Assembly (NCBI GenBank): GCA_003971905.1 | Contig: RSEE01000009.1 | Coordinates: forward strand, 682,001-746,000 | Origin: Moniliella sp. 'wahieum' | Taxonomy: Eukaryota > Basidiomycota > Moniliellomycetes > Moniliellales > Moniliellaceae | DNA: 64,000 nucleotides | Direction: 5' to 3' | Shown: positions 33,410 to 45,830 of the stretch, piece by piece | How positions within the stretch are numbered: the stretch's first letter is position 1 | Layout: each line of letters begins with the position of its first letter | Translations under genes and position numbers: made by a program | Notes under the pieces: model-generated | The model's database searches: none | What the model saw: only the letters and a program-made list of their open reading frames with translations | What the model was told of the DNA's origin: nothing

Positions 33410-35910
33410 ATGGTGCTGTCCGAGCTGCCCCACAGCATGCTCAACGGCCCCGCCCCCAACCCCAGGCCCACCCGCCAGCGACCCCAAGCTGCCCGCCCCC
33501 ACCCACCCCACTCCCGCCGCGCCCGACACGGAGCAGGAGGTCACGACGACGATCTCGAGCAGGCCGTCCGTCTCGTCACGGCCTCGGCCGCGGCCCGGCC
33601 CGCAGCCAAGGCGCACCACATGCCCAGCACCCCGCCCGCGCCCTCGCTCGCCTCCCACATACCTACCGTCTCTCCCTCTTCCAGTCCCACGCCACCATCC
33701 CCTCCCCTCGCCCCACTCGCCTCCGTCCCGTCCGCCCCGCGCATCCTCCGGCGCTCCACCCCCTCTGACCGTCCTCGCCTCCCTCGTCCTCGGCCCACCC
33801 GCTCGCCTCCCACCCCACCGCGTGCAGAGTGCCACCCCCCGCGGCCCTGTGCCCGAACCCAGGACGCTCCCCTCCTTCCTCCCCTCCTACGGCCCCAAAC
33901 CCGACCGGACCCACACCCTTCCCAGGCGGTGCATTAGCCCAAGCGAGCTGGCGCTCAAACGCCCCCGCCTCCTGGGTCCACGGCCCCGATCCGCACCCCA
34001 AACGGCGCCCCAGTACCCGGCGGCGGACCAAGGAGGGCGATCCAACACCGTGGCGCTGCACCGACTGTGGCCGGTGCTACTCGCGTGCCGAGTATCTACG
34101 CCGCCATCGGCGTACCCACGAGAAAGTGCGTCCGTGGAGCTGCGTATGTGGGAAGACGTTTGGCCGGTCGGATGTGCACGCGGCACCGGCGACAGTGCCG
34201 CATGGCACATGTCGCTGCCCTCGATACCGGCTTGGCCCAACCAGCTTGTCTCCCGGCCAGCACAAACTGTCGGGCTGGGAAGCGGCGGAGCGGGAGCGGG
34301 AACGCCGGGAACGGGCGCGGTGCCCAGTCCACCTGCCACCGTCGCTGCCTCTCGACGGGGTGCCAACCCGCAAGCCGCCAGTCCGCCCGCGCCCGGGGCC
34401 AGCCAGCCGTTTGGCCACATGGAGTTTCCGCACGCAAGGCTGTCTGCGGGCGTGGCACCGCCGCAGCCGGGCCAGGGTCCCGGTTCAACTTGTCCCGGCA
34501 GCCAGCCGGGCGAAAGGGTCGGGACAGGGCTTGCTAGTCCTTCGCCCTCTCTGCTCCGGTTCTGGCCAGGACCATGGGAGCCAAAAATGGCCACGACTAC
34601 GGCCGTGACCGTGACCATGACCATGACAATGACCATGACCCTGATCATGACGACCACGACTGCAACCACAGCCGTTCCCATTCCCATTCCTTTTCGCTTT
34701 CTGGTGGCGCCGACGCGCACTTCTCGCCCCACTGGCAGGACGTGAGTGGGGACTGTGCCACGCCGGCGCTGGCCAGCACGAGGCCACACGCCTCTGGCGA
34801 CGAGCTGGGCGAACTGGACTTGGGTGTCTGTCGCAGTCGCCGGGGACGATGCTGACGCCTGCTGAGAGTGGAGGTGGATTGGCTCGGTTGCAAGGCGAGA
34901 CGAGCGAAGACGCGATGCACTTTGATCCACTTTCGGTGCCGTGCCGCAATTTGACCCTGCGATGAGGAAGGAGAGGACACGAAGTGCTGGCGTCGCTGCG
35001 GCGGTTACTTGAAGTGCATGGGGACGACGGTCCCGTCCAAGATGATGCGGAAGGCCCAGCCCACGCTCCCCCCCCTGCCCCGGATAGCGACCGCGACGAC
35101 CACCTGGACCTCTCCGTCTTCCCGCCCGCACCACCGAGCAAGCGGAGAGGCCGGACCTGCCCGCGATTTGGCCGTTTTGGCAACTGCCGTAGCCGAGCCC
35201 AACGGCCCCTCCGAACCCACCACGGAGCGGGCTGGAACGAGGGAAGGCGACGAAGCAGGGAGACCGATTAGCTGGCATGGGCTCGGTCCCGGTTCATCCC
35301 AAGCACGAAACGGAAGAGAACGAAGAAGAAGATGCGTTTGGCCATTTCCCCTGACATTTGAGTTCCGGGTGCTTCCGACGCTGTGCCGGAGGAGGAACGG
35401 GGTGAGGGGTCGATGCCACAGCCGGACCATGCGGGGTTGCGATGCACGTCCGTTCACCCTCTTCCTCTCCGGCTGCCTCCCCCGCACCCGAACCCAAACC
35501 CGAACCCGCCCTATATTCCGCCTGCTCGGGTGCGCAGCAGCGCCAACGCATTTAGTGCTGGCACCGAAAGCGCGTCCGTCTCTCCGGCGTCGGTCCTGCG
35601 CGGCATGGCCGCCCGCACGGCTGGCGTGCACGTCGTCTCCCTTTCTTCCGACTGCGTGCGCTGTCGCCCCCGCCCTCTTCGGTTTCGGCGCGAGGATCGA
35701 GGAGAGGAGGAGTGTGCTTCGGTGGTCGCCATACCCACTGCGCTCGACCCGCTGGAGGGAGCGGAGTCAGTGCTGGAGTTGGAAGAGCAGGCGGAGATGG
35801 CTTTCCCGCCGGGGCATACGGTGTGGCGGGCGAGAAGAGGTGAGGGCTTGCTAAGCCCAACCCAACCAAAACAAACCAAAACAACCAAACCAACCCAAAA
35901 CGACAAATGA
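33410..35910 (+). CDS. C2H2 zinc-finger protein (putative transcription factor), frame-broken
   Basis: A pair of C2H2 fingers at about 34048-34206: PWRCTDCGRCYSRAEYLRRH then RRTHEKVRPWSCVCGKTFGR, followed by SDV and, after one indel near 34173, TRHRRQCRMAH. The first finger has CxxC...HxxxH and the second CxC...HxxxxC, an atypical second half. The upstream segment is Pro/Ser-rich and disordered. Downstream lies a His/Asp-rich stretch (about 34585-34690) with HDHDNDHDPDHDDHDC, then acidic and Arg-rich segments to about 35854-35910. The start (MVLSELPHSMLNG, 33410) and the end are uncertain, and the part after about 34860 could be a separate gene. The fingers suggest a nuclear DNA-binding regulator; the target is unknown. 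Confidence 0.62.
34606..34662 (+). repeat. 6-bp repeat (GACCAT-like) in the zinc-finger gene
   Basis: About nine imperfect GACCAT/GACGAC/GATCAT units. In one frame it encodes alternating His-Asp, in another Thr-Met. Confidence 0.85.
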
Positions 35911-37140
35911 AAGTCAACTGCGCCATCTGTAGTGTCGGTACCGCGTGGCTCGAGAAGAGGGCCTCGGTTCCCGTGGACGGGAAAGCGGGGGCAGTGAGTG
36001 CGTGGCTGCAGAGCAAGCTATCTGCCTCGTCGAATCGCTCCCTGCACATTCTTTTTCGTTGCAAACATTCCCCATACACTTGTGTTTTGCCCAAAAGCAT
36101 CTTCAACATATTGATTGTCTTCAGTGGTCTGCTTGGGGGGGGGGGGGGGAGACGCAGGGCAGGGTGCGTGGCAGACGGTGCGTTGCTTGGATCGGAAAGG
36201 ATGGTCAGGACGCAGGATCTATAGAAGAAGAGCCCGAAGGGGCTGAGCCAGCCTGGGCCTGCTCGTCCTGGGACGGGGCAAGCAGCCTACAAAGGCAGTG
36301 AGGGGGGCTCAACGTGAGGAAGCACTCTCTTCAACTGCAAGATTCACGTGGGAGCGCCAACTGGGACGGGTGATGATGTTCCTGGGCGGGCAGCAGCGAG
36401 GCGGGCAGGGCCAGGGCATGGGCCGCTGGCACCGCAGCCGCAGGGCGCGGGGCGCTGGGTGGAGGCGGGGGGCGGGGCAGACAAGACAGCGATAGGCGGC
36501 GATATCAACAGCCGATGGCCACGCGCCGCCACTACGCCATCCCCAGTCGGTCGCTGCTGCCCGGTGGGTTCCTGGCTGGGGAGTGCAATGCAGGATGCAT
36601 GATGCCCCTGGCCGCTCCTGCGCCGGGTGGGCGCTGCAGCGCTCTGCCTGGCGAGGGGCACATGGCCGGCACTGGCCGGCACGACAGCAACTGGCTCGGC
36701 TCGCCCAGCAGGTGGGATGCTCGGCGGGATCATCGATCGAGCAGGCTCGGCAATCGATCAGCGATCGCAGCGTCCCCATCCACCGTGCAGAGTGCCCGTG
36801 GGGCGACGCGGGGGGGGGGATTAATGTACGCGGGCTGGTTACGCTTACGAGTGGTGCGCCAGAGCGCCCGCTCGGGGCTGGGCTCGGCGTGTGCGTTGGG
36901 CGTGGCATGTGGTGCGCTGGCCAGGCTGGAGCTGCTGGAGCACACGGCACGAAAACCAGACAGCCCAAGCGAGCATGGCAGCGGAAACCGACGCACTCTG
37001 GTCCGCCATCCGCATCCTCCCCATCATCCACACCCTCTGCGTGCGCCCCTTGCGTCCAGCACCTTCCTTCTTTCCTTGGGTGCCCACAGCCGCTTGCCTC
37101 CACCACGCCCTCGCTCTCCTGCCGCGTATCCACCCCCCCC
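35911..37140. other. Intergenic region
   Basis: No supported gene. Contains a 13-base poly-G run starting near 36136, GC-rich sequence with CGATCG-type words near 36730-36770, and the promoter of the next plus-strand gene. Confidence 0.4.
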
Positions 37141-38885
37141 AGCATGGTCGGCTTCCGCGCGCCCCGTCCCGACCCCGCCAGTCCCAACGACGACGGCCTG
37201 CAGCCTCCCTTCACCCCCGACCTCGTCCACAGCCCCAGCCCTGTCAGCTGCACCAGTGCCACCACCAGTCCATCTGCTGCCCCCCTCGCCCCTCCTGCCC
37301 GCCCGCCCCGCGCTCCGCACCGCGCCCATCAACCCCACCCCACAGCGCCCCTCCACCCACCTGGCTCGACCTCGATCTGGACCCCAGCCCTGCCTGCCCT
37401 CCCCTCCCTTGCCCTTGGGGGTAGCCCCGATGGACGGGGTGCAACAGGGCGCCGAACAAGACAACCCCCTCACCTCTCTTCTCCTTTCCCCCCGCTCGTC
37501 GCCAGCCCCGTCGACATGAGTCTTCCCCCTTCGAGCCCCATACCGCCTGCTCCGCTTCCCCCAATGGCCACCGTCGCCGCCTCCCCCCGCGCCTCCCTCT
37601 CCACCACCACCACCACCGTCGCCAGCCTCCTTGGCGCCTCGTCCCGCCGCGCCTCTATCGCGCCTTCCGACCGGCACCCCAGTCTCACCCCGTCCACCGC
37701 GCCCAACCGGGGTTCCTGCGCAGCCGCCAACGCGCCGCCCAGCAACAACGCCACCGCTCCACCGATGACGCCGGCAGTGCGCCCCCGCGTCCGAGCAGCC
37801 GGAAACGGAAAGCCAACTTGGGCGCCCTAGCCAATTGGAAGCGCAGGACGGGTCCGACAGCTCCTCGACCGCTTCGGGCTCGCTGTCTTCGCTGTCGCGC
37901 GACCGAGGTCGTGGTCCGCAGACCGCCACGGGTTCCTCCAAGACGTGCGAGAAGATCGCGTTGGGCGTGGAAGCGCTGGCGCAACTGTTGGCGCAGTCGG
38001 CGGCGCTGCGTGCAATGGGCGCGGTGCAGGCTGAGGAACCGTGGTGGGAGGCCGCGCTGACGCTCGTCCACTTTGCAGGCCTCTATCCCACGCCCGAAAC
38101 TGAACGGCACCATTCGCTCGCGTGCCTCTTACGTCTCTTCCAACCCATCCCGCTCGCAGCGGGCGGCAAGTCCGAGCTGACTGTGCCCGAGGCAGCCATG
38201 TTTGAGTCGCTGCACGACGACCCGACCGGGTGCAGCTTGATTTCGGATCCAGTCGTAGGCCAGGCGGTGCAGACCTACCTTCGTTCCACCCGTGCCCTCC
38301 CGGCTGCCGGCCCTCTCCGCAGCTCCGTTTCTGCCACCCCTTCCACACCCGTGGGGGGGGACACGCGCCTGGCCCTGACCCGCTCCGCCGGATTGTCCCC
38401 TCTGACGCCCGGTGGCAGCTTGCTCGCCTCGGACCTGCCCCGAGCGCCGTCTTGTCTGCCCGACGGCGCGACCGTGTGCTAGCAGCAGCCGCCAAGGGAA
38501 TGCGACGCACCTGGGACGTGACGCAGCTCGTCTTGCTCGGCGGCTCGGTGCCGGCGGGTCAAGTGTTGGAAGTGGGCGTGATGCGCGGTCGGGCGGTACC
38601 AGATGCGAATGGGGTGCGGCCCTACGTCGATGCACCTTCCCTCCTAGCCGGGCGAGGCAGCGTCAGCTCCTCTGGCGGCTCCACCGCCTCTGCACCAGCA
38701 CGAAAGGCGTCCGACCCCTCTGCCTCCGTTAGCGTTCCCTCGCCCTCTCTCCGCCCGTCGGGCGGCGCGCTGGAGTTGTACCCCATCTCCGGCCGCTTGG
38801 CCGCCGCGGCGGCGACCCGCTGGCGGGCTTGCTCGGCTACGTTTCGCTCACTTTGGCCCAGTGTGCCGATTCGCTGTACGATTAG
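37141..38885 (+). CDS. Hypothetical protein with Pro/Ser-rich N-terminus
   Basis: Family not recognised. The start is taken at 37144 (MVGFRAPRPDPASPNDDGLQ). The first 200 residues are Pro/Ser/Thr-rich. After a frame break near 37830 a folded-looking helical segment follows: KTCEKIALGVEALAQLLAQS, EEPWWEAALTLVHFAGLYPT, HHSLACLLRLFQPI and SDPVVGQAVQTYLRSTRALP. A second Ser-rich stretch comes next, then after a break near 38460 RTWDVTQLVLLGGSVPAGQ, ALELYPISGRLAAAA and finally DPLAGLLGYVSLTLAQCADS ending LYD at 38883-38885. The segments share one composition and read in one direction, so I treat them as a single gene of about 570 residues. No function is assigned. Confidence 0.55.
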
Positions 38886-39919
38886 TCCCCCCCCTCTCCT
38901 ACCTTGGCCCACATCCACTTCCCCACCCCCTCCGCCCCAAATGGGCAGACCACATACCGTTGCTGTCGCAACCACTGCCATTGTCGCCAGTATCGCCCTT
39001 CTTTTTGGTGTTTGCCTGTTGCCCGTGTGCCTTCTGTGGATACCTATAACATTACGGTTTACCTCTGCCCAACACTCTCTAGCACTCTAAATCGATACCT
39101 GCGGGGTCATGTGGGCTTTCACGACACCGTTTTCCGCCTTGTGGGGAGGGAACTCTTGGAATGAACTAAACGTGTCGCATGAAGCATGTGGAGAGGTGAG
39201 GGCAGAAGAGCGTATCAGCTTTCTCTGCCCTCTTTTGGGGCAATACCAAGCACACAGAACATCAGCGTCCCGGTTTCCACCCCCAGTCCATGTGAATTGG
39301 CCACTGGGAACCTACGTATCGTAGGGCGCTCGCGTTCTACCGCGAAATCAAGCTCCTCGGTTGGGCCCGTATTATATGGCACGTGGGGCCCAAGCATAGG
39401 GGACCGCCATAAAAAGAGAGACAAGATTGGGAGAGCACAGTGGAGCAGTGGAGCAGTGGAGCCAACAATGCAGGGGTCGCGTCTGTCGAATTGGCCTCGG
39501 ACATGTCCACACCGAGTTATAGGTGTACCATATCACCACAATGCGATGCGATGAGATCATGGGACACTGTGACATCGTGATACATTACTTAGACATAGCA
39601 TAAGCTCTCCTCCGGTATGGGTATGGGCATGCTTCCACAGCGTCCCTTTCCCCCGGTCGAAGGCCGTTCGTCTTTCTCCGCTGCTTGGGAAAGAGATGGT
39701 GAGCAAGGCGCGGATTCCCAGTTGGCCACCGGTCCCGTCCCGGCTCCCCCGCTTCTGCTGCCTAAGTACTTCAGTACTTCAGTTCTTGTACCCTCAGGGG
39801 TGTGGGGCCCTGTTGCGATTAGCGCCCTAGCAGAGAATCCGGTATTCGGGCAATGTGTGTCGATCAACCAGTTGGATTGGGCATTGGGACCTTCCGTCGC
39901 GTCCTGCCTTGGCGTCTCA

Positions 39920-39957
39920 TGCACGTCAGGCACATCAGGCACGTCAGGCACGTCATG
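39920..39957 (+). repeat. 9-bp tandem repeat (CACGTCAGG-like), 4 copies
   Basis: Units differ by one base (CACATCAGG in one copy). Confidence 0.85.
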
Positions 39958-40383
39958 TAGTGACTTAGAACAAAAGGCGTCTTCGGCCTTACCGGTTCCC
40001 GGGTACCGGTTACCACCCGTTTTCCTCGACACGTATAGCGTCCATGTCCTTCGAAACTCAGTCTCTTCGTGTCTCCATCCACCTGCTTTTTCAGCTTTTT
40101 GGGGCGTCCGTGTCGTACAAGAGGGAGGCATAATTGCATGGAAGGTATACAAGTGATGCCATAATGACGCATGCATGACGCCTTTCCATCGTTATTAATG
40201 GCTGTGCATAGCAACATGGCTGTCCTTCTCCAGAGCTTCCCCGCCCCCAACGCCTTTGGGCTTTCCCTGGCTTCCCACAACCCACCCCCTGTGGGGCTCT
40301 TTTCCGAAAGCTTGTTCAGTCCCTGTGTCCAAGGTTTGCAAAGGAAGAAGAGATGGATTCTGGACCAGAAAGCGACGCTTAAC

Positions 40384-40419
40384 GTACGTTCAACGTTCAA
40401 CGTTCAACGTTCAACGTGC
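40384..40419 (+). repeat. Heptamer array, unit GTTCAAC, 4 copies
   Basis: GTTCAAC is an odd palindrome (GTT-C-AAC). The array is preceded by AACGTAC and ends with GTGCAC. Confidence 0.9.
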
Positions 40420-41048
40420 ACTGATCCAAGCGTGTGGCGCATGGGTTTGACAAATTGTCCCTCGCCAGAAAGCCAGGCCCCTCCTTGCTCGTACATAGAA
40501 CCCATCCTTCCGAGCTGGAGATAGGAGAAAACCGAATACAACCCTGCGGGCAGGGGGTGTCACATATGTCACACGTCACATGTCGCATGCCAAATGTAGC
40601 CGGCAACCGGCTGGCCTCCCCGGGAAAGGCGCCGGTAGAGCCGGAAGAGCGCAGAGCGAGAGCTTAGATACCTTGCAGGGCGTTTAGAACTCAGAGCGGC
40701 TCGGGGTGAAATTTGAATTTGACGTTTGATTAAGATTGCGATTAGATTATGAATGTAGTGGATGGGCTTCGGGGGCTGCCCAGGCACGCACACGCAGGCG
40801 ACCGTCACCGGGTCACCGGGGACTAGTCCCTGACTGGTACCTGGTACGTATGGCACATCACTGGTGGCACGTCGATGATGTATGTACAGACGGCCAGTTC
40901 ATTTTTTTGTCCGTGTCGTATGCTTTGGGAGTCGTGTGAGGTGGCGGGGGCTGGGCGGGCGTTGGGCGTTGGGAGCAGTCGCGTGTGGGATGGCCTGGAT
41001 GCAGATGGCGCGGGGCCGCGGGTGGCGAGAGGTGGTGTAGTGCAAGGT

Positions 41049-41080
41049 GCGACTAGTGTCGGCTAGCGCCTTCTGGCGCC
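41049..41080. repeat. Imperfect inverted repeat
   Basis: CGGCTAGCGCC and GGCGCCCTAGCCG flank a TTCT loop and could form a hairpin. GGTAACCGGTGACCGG follows directly. Confidence 0.5.
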
Positions 41081-41960
41081 CTAGCCGGTAACCGGTGACC
41101 GGCCTGAAGACGTAGGCTCTGTGAGAGACAGGCGGTTGGCCTGAAGCTTTTGAAGGGTAAAAACGTCAAGCGTGTACCGACAACATCGTTGCGGGATCGC
41201 TCGAATCGTTGCGTGGTGCCTCGATGCAGGATGCCCTGCACTGTCCCTCGACAAAACCCTGTTTTCGAGCCGAGCAGAAAAGGAAAGCGCTAGCGGCAGT
41301 TTAGATAAAGTACCAACGCGCTAACGATTGGCGCTTCGCGTGTAGCGCTTGCGCTCAGTGGCTCAACACATTCTCCTTTTTTCTTGTGGACATTGTTGGA
41401 TCGAACGTATATAGCTGCAAAGGCAAAAGCATGGCGGATCACGCTGACCTGTGACTGCGGTGACCGGTGTGCGTCCCATGTCCCATGTCACAGGTGATCG
41501 AGATCAGTGATAGAGAAAGGCCGGGGTACACGCTGGTGTAAGCGCGAGGATGGCTGATGGGTGAGATCTGTGATCTCAGATGGAATGGACACACTCCGCA
41601 AGGCGGTGGATATGGATTTGTTGATGCAGATAATGTGCGGAGGGAGGGGGGAGAGGGGGCGAGGCGTGTGAGCGTGTGAGCGCGGGAGGCGGCAGGTACG
41701 GTGCCTGTGAGTACGCGTGCAGCCACTGGTGAATCTAGGCGGTGGATTGGGGCCGGGGGCCGGGGGGCGGTGTGCGCGGCGTGTGCGCTGGCGCGTGTCA
41801 CAGTCACACCCTGCCAGCTATCGGCCGCACGCCCGCGAGCAGCCGCTACGTAGCAAGACTGCCCCGACAGGAGGTTGCGCCGCTAGGGTTATGCCGGGGG
41901 GCGCCACCAGCCCCCACCGTCGCCGCACGGGGCCGCCCTGGCGGCGTGGCGAGGCGTGCG

Positions 41961-41994
41961 GCGTGACGCGTGACGCGTGACGCGTGACGCGTGC
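41961..41994 (+). repeat. Heptamer array, unit GACGCGT, about 4 copies
   Basis: ACGCGT palindrome plus one G, reiterated without interruption. Confidence 0.92.
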
Positions 41995-42539
41995 GGTGCG
42001 GCTGGCCATGTGCGCGGGCTGGGCGAGCACATGCGGTCGGGCGGTGCTTAGTGCTTAGTGCTTGGGGACGCCGGGGCTGGCCGGGGCAGTGTTTGGTACC
42101 TGCAGCTGGTAAACTCAGTCCTTCGCCCAGCCGTGCCTGGCCCATGCTCAGCGTCACCCACCCGCCCCTCACATCCCGCCACGCCCAGGCACACGCCATC
42201 CCCAGCGCTTCTTCTTCCGCCCCGCCCCCCCCCCCCACCACCACCACCTGCCCAGATGCTGTCCGTGCCCTCCCCCGCCCCCCCCGGGCGCGCACCTGGC
42301 CCATCCACCCACCCTCCCCGCCGAGTCCCTGTCTGCGCCTGGCTCCACCTCCAGCTCCGCCTCCAGCTTCGCCTCCACCTCGGCCTCCCCCGCTTCTTCC
42401 GCCGACCCCCCACGCATCTTCACTCGACCTGCTCGCTCCGCCCTGCGCCCCCGTCGACAGTAGGTTACCCCCCCCGCCCCCCTTCGCGCCTGTCGGCCAA
42501 GCGATGCTGACGGACGGACGGACGGACTGACTGACTATC

Positions 42540-45500
42540 TTGTCTCGCCCGCCAGGACCCCCGTTCGCACGCCCAGCAGTCCAGTACCCGAACTTCTGCC
42601 GAGCCACCCGCACTTTGCTCCTCGCCCGCCCCTTGCACCATCCCCATGCTGACGGCGGTGAACCCCGTGCGGTCCCGCTCCTCCTCCCAGTCGCAGCACG
42701 TACCGGACCTAGTCCCCCCACTCGCCTCGCCGTACTCCCGCCCGTCTATGGCCTCTTCCCTTGCCGCCACCCCTCGACCGATCGGTTGTTGGATCCTTCG
42801 TTGCCGACCTGCAACAATCTGGCAAGCGCCCCCCCCTGCGCCTATTTCTCCCCGCTCTCCTACCTTACCCCACAGGCCCATCCATCGCAGGTGCCCAGCA
42901 CCGCGCTTCCCAGGAATACGGCTGCTCTTCCCGCGCTGACCATGGCGCTGCCTTCGCCCTCCCAACCCTCAGTGCTCAAAGACACCTCTGACAGTTCACC
43001 ACGAAGAGCCGCCTCTTCCGCTTCCGCGTCCACCATCGCCCCGACCTTCTCCCTCTTGCGCGCTCGGGCCGCCCAACGCGCCGAAGGGTCCAGCAGCCGC
43101 GACGATCTGTCGGTGTCCTTGTCGCGCCAAACGTCGGGAACCGAAGCGGCGAGAGCACTGAGTTCGCCCGCGATCAGCCCTTTGGACCCCTTTCCGTCCC
43201 GCCGCTCTGGTACGCTCCGTTCCTTGTTTCGCCGGAGGCCGCCTACGTCCCCTGCCCAATCGTCCGGTCCAAGTGAAAGGGGGGAGGACGATGGGAAAGA
43301 GGAGGAGATGGAAGTGTCGCCATATGACACCTCGACACCATTTGCCTTTCCCACATTGGCTGCCGGCTCGGACGGCGGCGGCAACATGTCGCCGACCCAG
43401 CGGAGCGAGGTGGGTGCCGACAAGGTGGCGCCAGCGCCGGCGGATGAGGCGGGTGTGGGTGAGTCGGCGCGACAGAGCGAGAAGCGAGGGGAGACGACCA
43501 CCACGTTTGCCCCCGCGTCGCTCACTCCGTTCAAGTTGCCTGGCAGTGGGACGCTGCAGCCCATGCCCAACGAGACGCCGCACCACTTTTTCCAACGCGC
43601 CGTGGTCAACGCTGCGCCCGGCGACATTATCTCGAGCTTGGCCGGGTACGGGGACCGGTTTTATCTGGCTGCGCTTCGGGCGGGGATGGAGCGGTACGAC
43701 TACGCGGGGGACCCGATCGACATGGCCATGCGCAAGTTTTTGTTAAACGTTTCGCTGCCGCAAGAGGCACAGCAGATTGATCGAGTGCTGGAGGCGTTTG
43801 CCAATCGATATACCACATGCAACGCCGACATCTTTACCGATCCAGGTACGTTGCCCCTTCTTCCGCCCTAGCGTCAGGGAACCGGAAAGTGAATTCGCGT
43901 ACTTACTCATGTGTACAGACTCGCTCTACATTCTTGCCACCTCGATCATGCTACTGCACACGGACCACTTTAACAAGAACCTCAAGTCCAAGATGAGCAA
44001 GGCGGACTATGTGAAAAACACGGCGGGCATTGTACCGTTGATGCAGGCGAACGAGATGCTAGAGTATGTGTATGACAATGTGACGTGTGCGCCGTTTGTC
44101 TACCCCGAGCAAGCTAAGGACAAGAAACGATTGAAAGCCAAGGTCAACCCGTACTCGTTGCTGGCCACAACCGCTACCGCGATCTGGCCAGCGACTTGGC
44201 CCGCCTCTTCACTCTGCACCCAACGTTGGCGGTGGACCACGATTACACGACCTTGGACGCTGCCAAGCTGGTGCGCCATTTCAGTGAATCCCCCACCATC
44301 CGAACCGCCAGCTACACGGCCTCACCCATCGCCATGGCCTCTCCTCGGCGTTGGCCGTGTACACGTCGGGGCATGTGCCGCAAACGGAAGTGATCAATAC
44401 AGTACGAGTGACCAAGTTGGATCTGGTTCACGGACGGGAAGAATCCGATTCGATTTCGGTACGCAAACCGGTCGCGTCCAACTGGTCCTCCTCCAGTTCG
44501 CGCACACGACGCTGGGGGTTGCTGCTGACCAGCAGCCAGCTGGTCGTTTTTAAAGACGCGCCTATGCTGACATGTTGCTCCGATCTTGTCCAGTGCGCCC
44601 AGGACCCAGCCAAGGCAGAGGAGGTGGTGCCCAACTTTGCGCCCGACTGTCTCTTGCATCTGTACGATGCCGTGGCATTTTGCGATGAGCAAACCGATAA
44701 GGTTCCCAACGCCTTCAAAGTCCGCAGCGACAACCCCACCACTGGCGTCCAACGCTCTTTTTTCCAGCCTTCGTCCGACGGGCGGAGCGGACAGATTGGA
44801 TGGCCAAGATCAACTTTGCTGCGACGATGCGCTGGGCCGGGGTACGCAAGGTGGATGGACTGTCCAAGGGGGAAGTGATTGCGTTGGCGCGCATGCGCCG
44901 TAGCTCGGCGGCAACTGCATGGTCTGGCATCTGCCCCGTACCAGCGCCCTTACCACCAGTAGTGGCGGCAGCAATCCTGACGCTGGCGATCCGCAACGCC
45001 GTCCCAGCTCGTCATCGGTGCCACGGGCGAGGGGGTGACGGACGCGTTGAGCGAAAGCATGAGCCAGCGCGAGTCGATGCGGGAGACGCGGCTAGCCGAG
45101 CTGGAGGCGCACTTTGAAGCCAAGTTGGCTGCGGCGACGGCAGTGATTGAAAAGGCAGAAGCGACGATGGATTTGACCCAACGGACCGCACGGCACTTTA
45201 GCATCATGACGCCACTGCAAAAGAGTACCAAGGACCGTCTGATGTCGTGTGCGATCGGCTTGGCCAATCGGCTCAACCAGCTGTACCTCGACACGTTCAA
45301 AGCCCATCTCCGCCGTGCCATCCTGCTCTGTCCCATGGACCCGGGCCCGCTCGGCCGCCGCTCGTCGATGGCCCATGTCATCAACTCGTACCCCTTTGGC
45401 ACGTCGCCCGCGGGCGAATTTAGCTTGACGGCACTCCAGAAACAGCTCAACGCGTTTAGCTTTACTCGTGTGACGCGCCCGCAGCCCAGGCAGACCGTCT

Positions 45501-45830
45501 GTCGGTCGGAGGCGCCGAGGGACGCGCCCGTGCCTCCTCCACGCTCTCTGAACCGGCGGGACGGTGGCGCAAAGCGACCTCTCGAACGTCGTCGGTTGCT
45601 GTGCCACCCTCGATACCTTCCAGCTTTGGTTCGGCCATGGAACCAGAGCAGGTCAGCGCTGTTGGCTCACCTTTCCTTGGCCTGCCGGACCCTGGCTGGC
45701 GTCCTCGGGGCGCACGTCCCTACCGCCCCTGACACCCGGATCGGAAGCCAAGCCCCCCAACTCGCTCCTCTCTCTCCTGCTTCGCCCCAGCAAGAAGAGC
45801 AGGACAAGATGGGGGAGCAGTTGTAACTGA
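42540..45830 (+). CDS. ARF guanine-nucleotide exchange factor with Sec7 and PH domains
   Basis: Activates ARF-type GTPases in membrane traffic. After a Ser/Pro-rich N-terminus comes the Sec7 domain: DPIDMAMRKFLLNVSLPQEA then QQIDRVLEAFANRY, containing the glutamic-finger Glu of the LPxEAQxIDR motif. The intron is 43846-43918 (GTACGT...TACAG), and the domain continues DSLYILATSIMLLHTDHFNK, MSKADYVKNT and NEMLEYVYDNV. A PH domain follows after a break near 44170, with MLTCCSDLVQ, DAVAFCDEQTDKVPNAFKVR and WMAKINFAATMRWAGVRK. Then come a coiled coil (MSQRESMRETRLAELEAHFE) and the helical MTPLQKSTKDRLMSCAIGLA typical of Syt1/Yel1-like fungal proteins. Breaks are near 44170, 44350, 44795, 45000 and 45480. 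The start is uncertain: 42942 has a good GACCATGG context, but coding-like sequence extends upstream. The stop is near 45828-45830. Confidence 0.9.

Larger units (their letters stand above)
38886..42539. other. Long repeat-bearing intergenic region, about 3.6 kb
   Basis: No convincing gene. It carries short arrays at 39450 (GGAGCAGT), 39920 (CACGTCAGG), 40384 (GTTCAAC) and 41961 (GACGCGT), and a near-palindrome at 41049-41080. The last 400 bp (about 42140-42540) is Pro/Ser-coding-like and could be a 5' exon of the Sec7 gene. Confidence 0.5.

Noticed and set aside
39617-40156. 179-codon plus-strand ORF in the repeat-rich gap
   Set aside because: Crosses the CACGTCAGG array and shows no domain or coding-like bias; an opposite-strand ORF of similar length covers the same bases.
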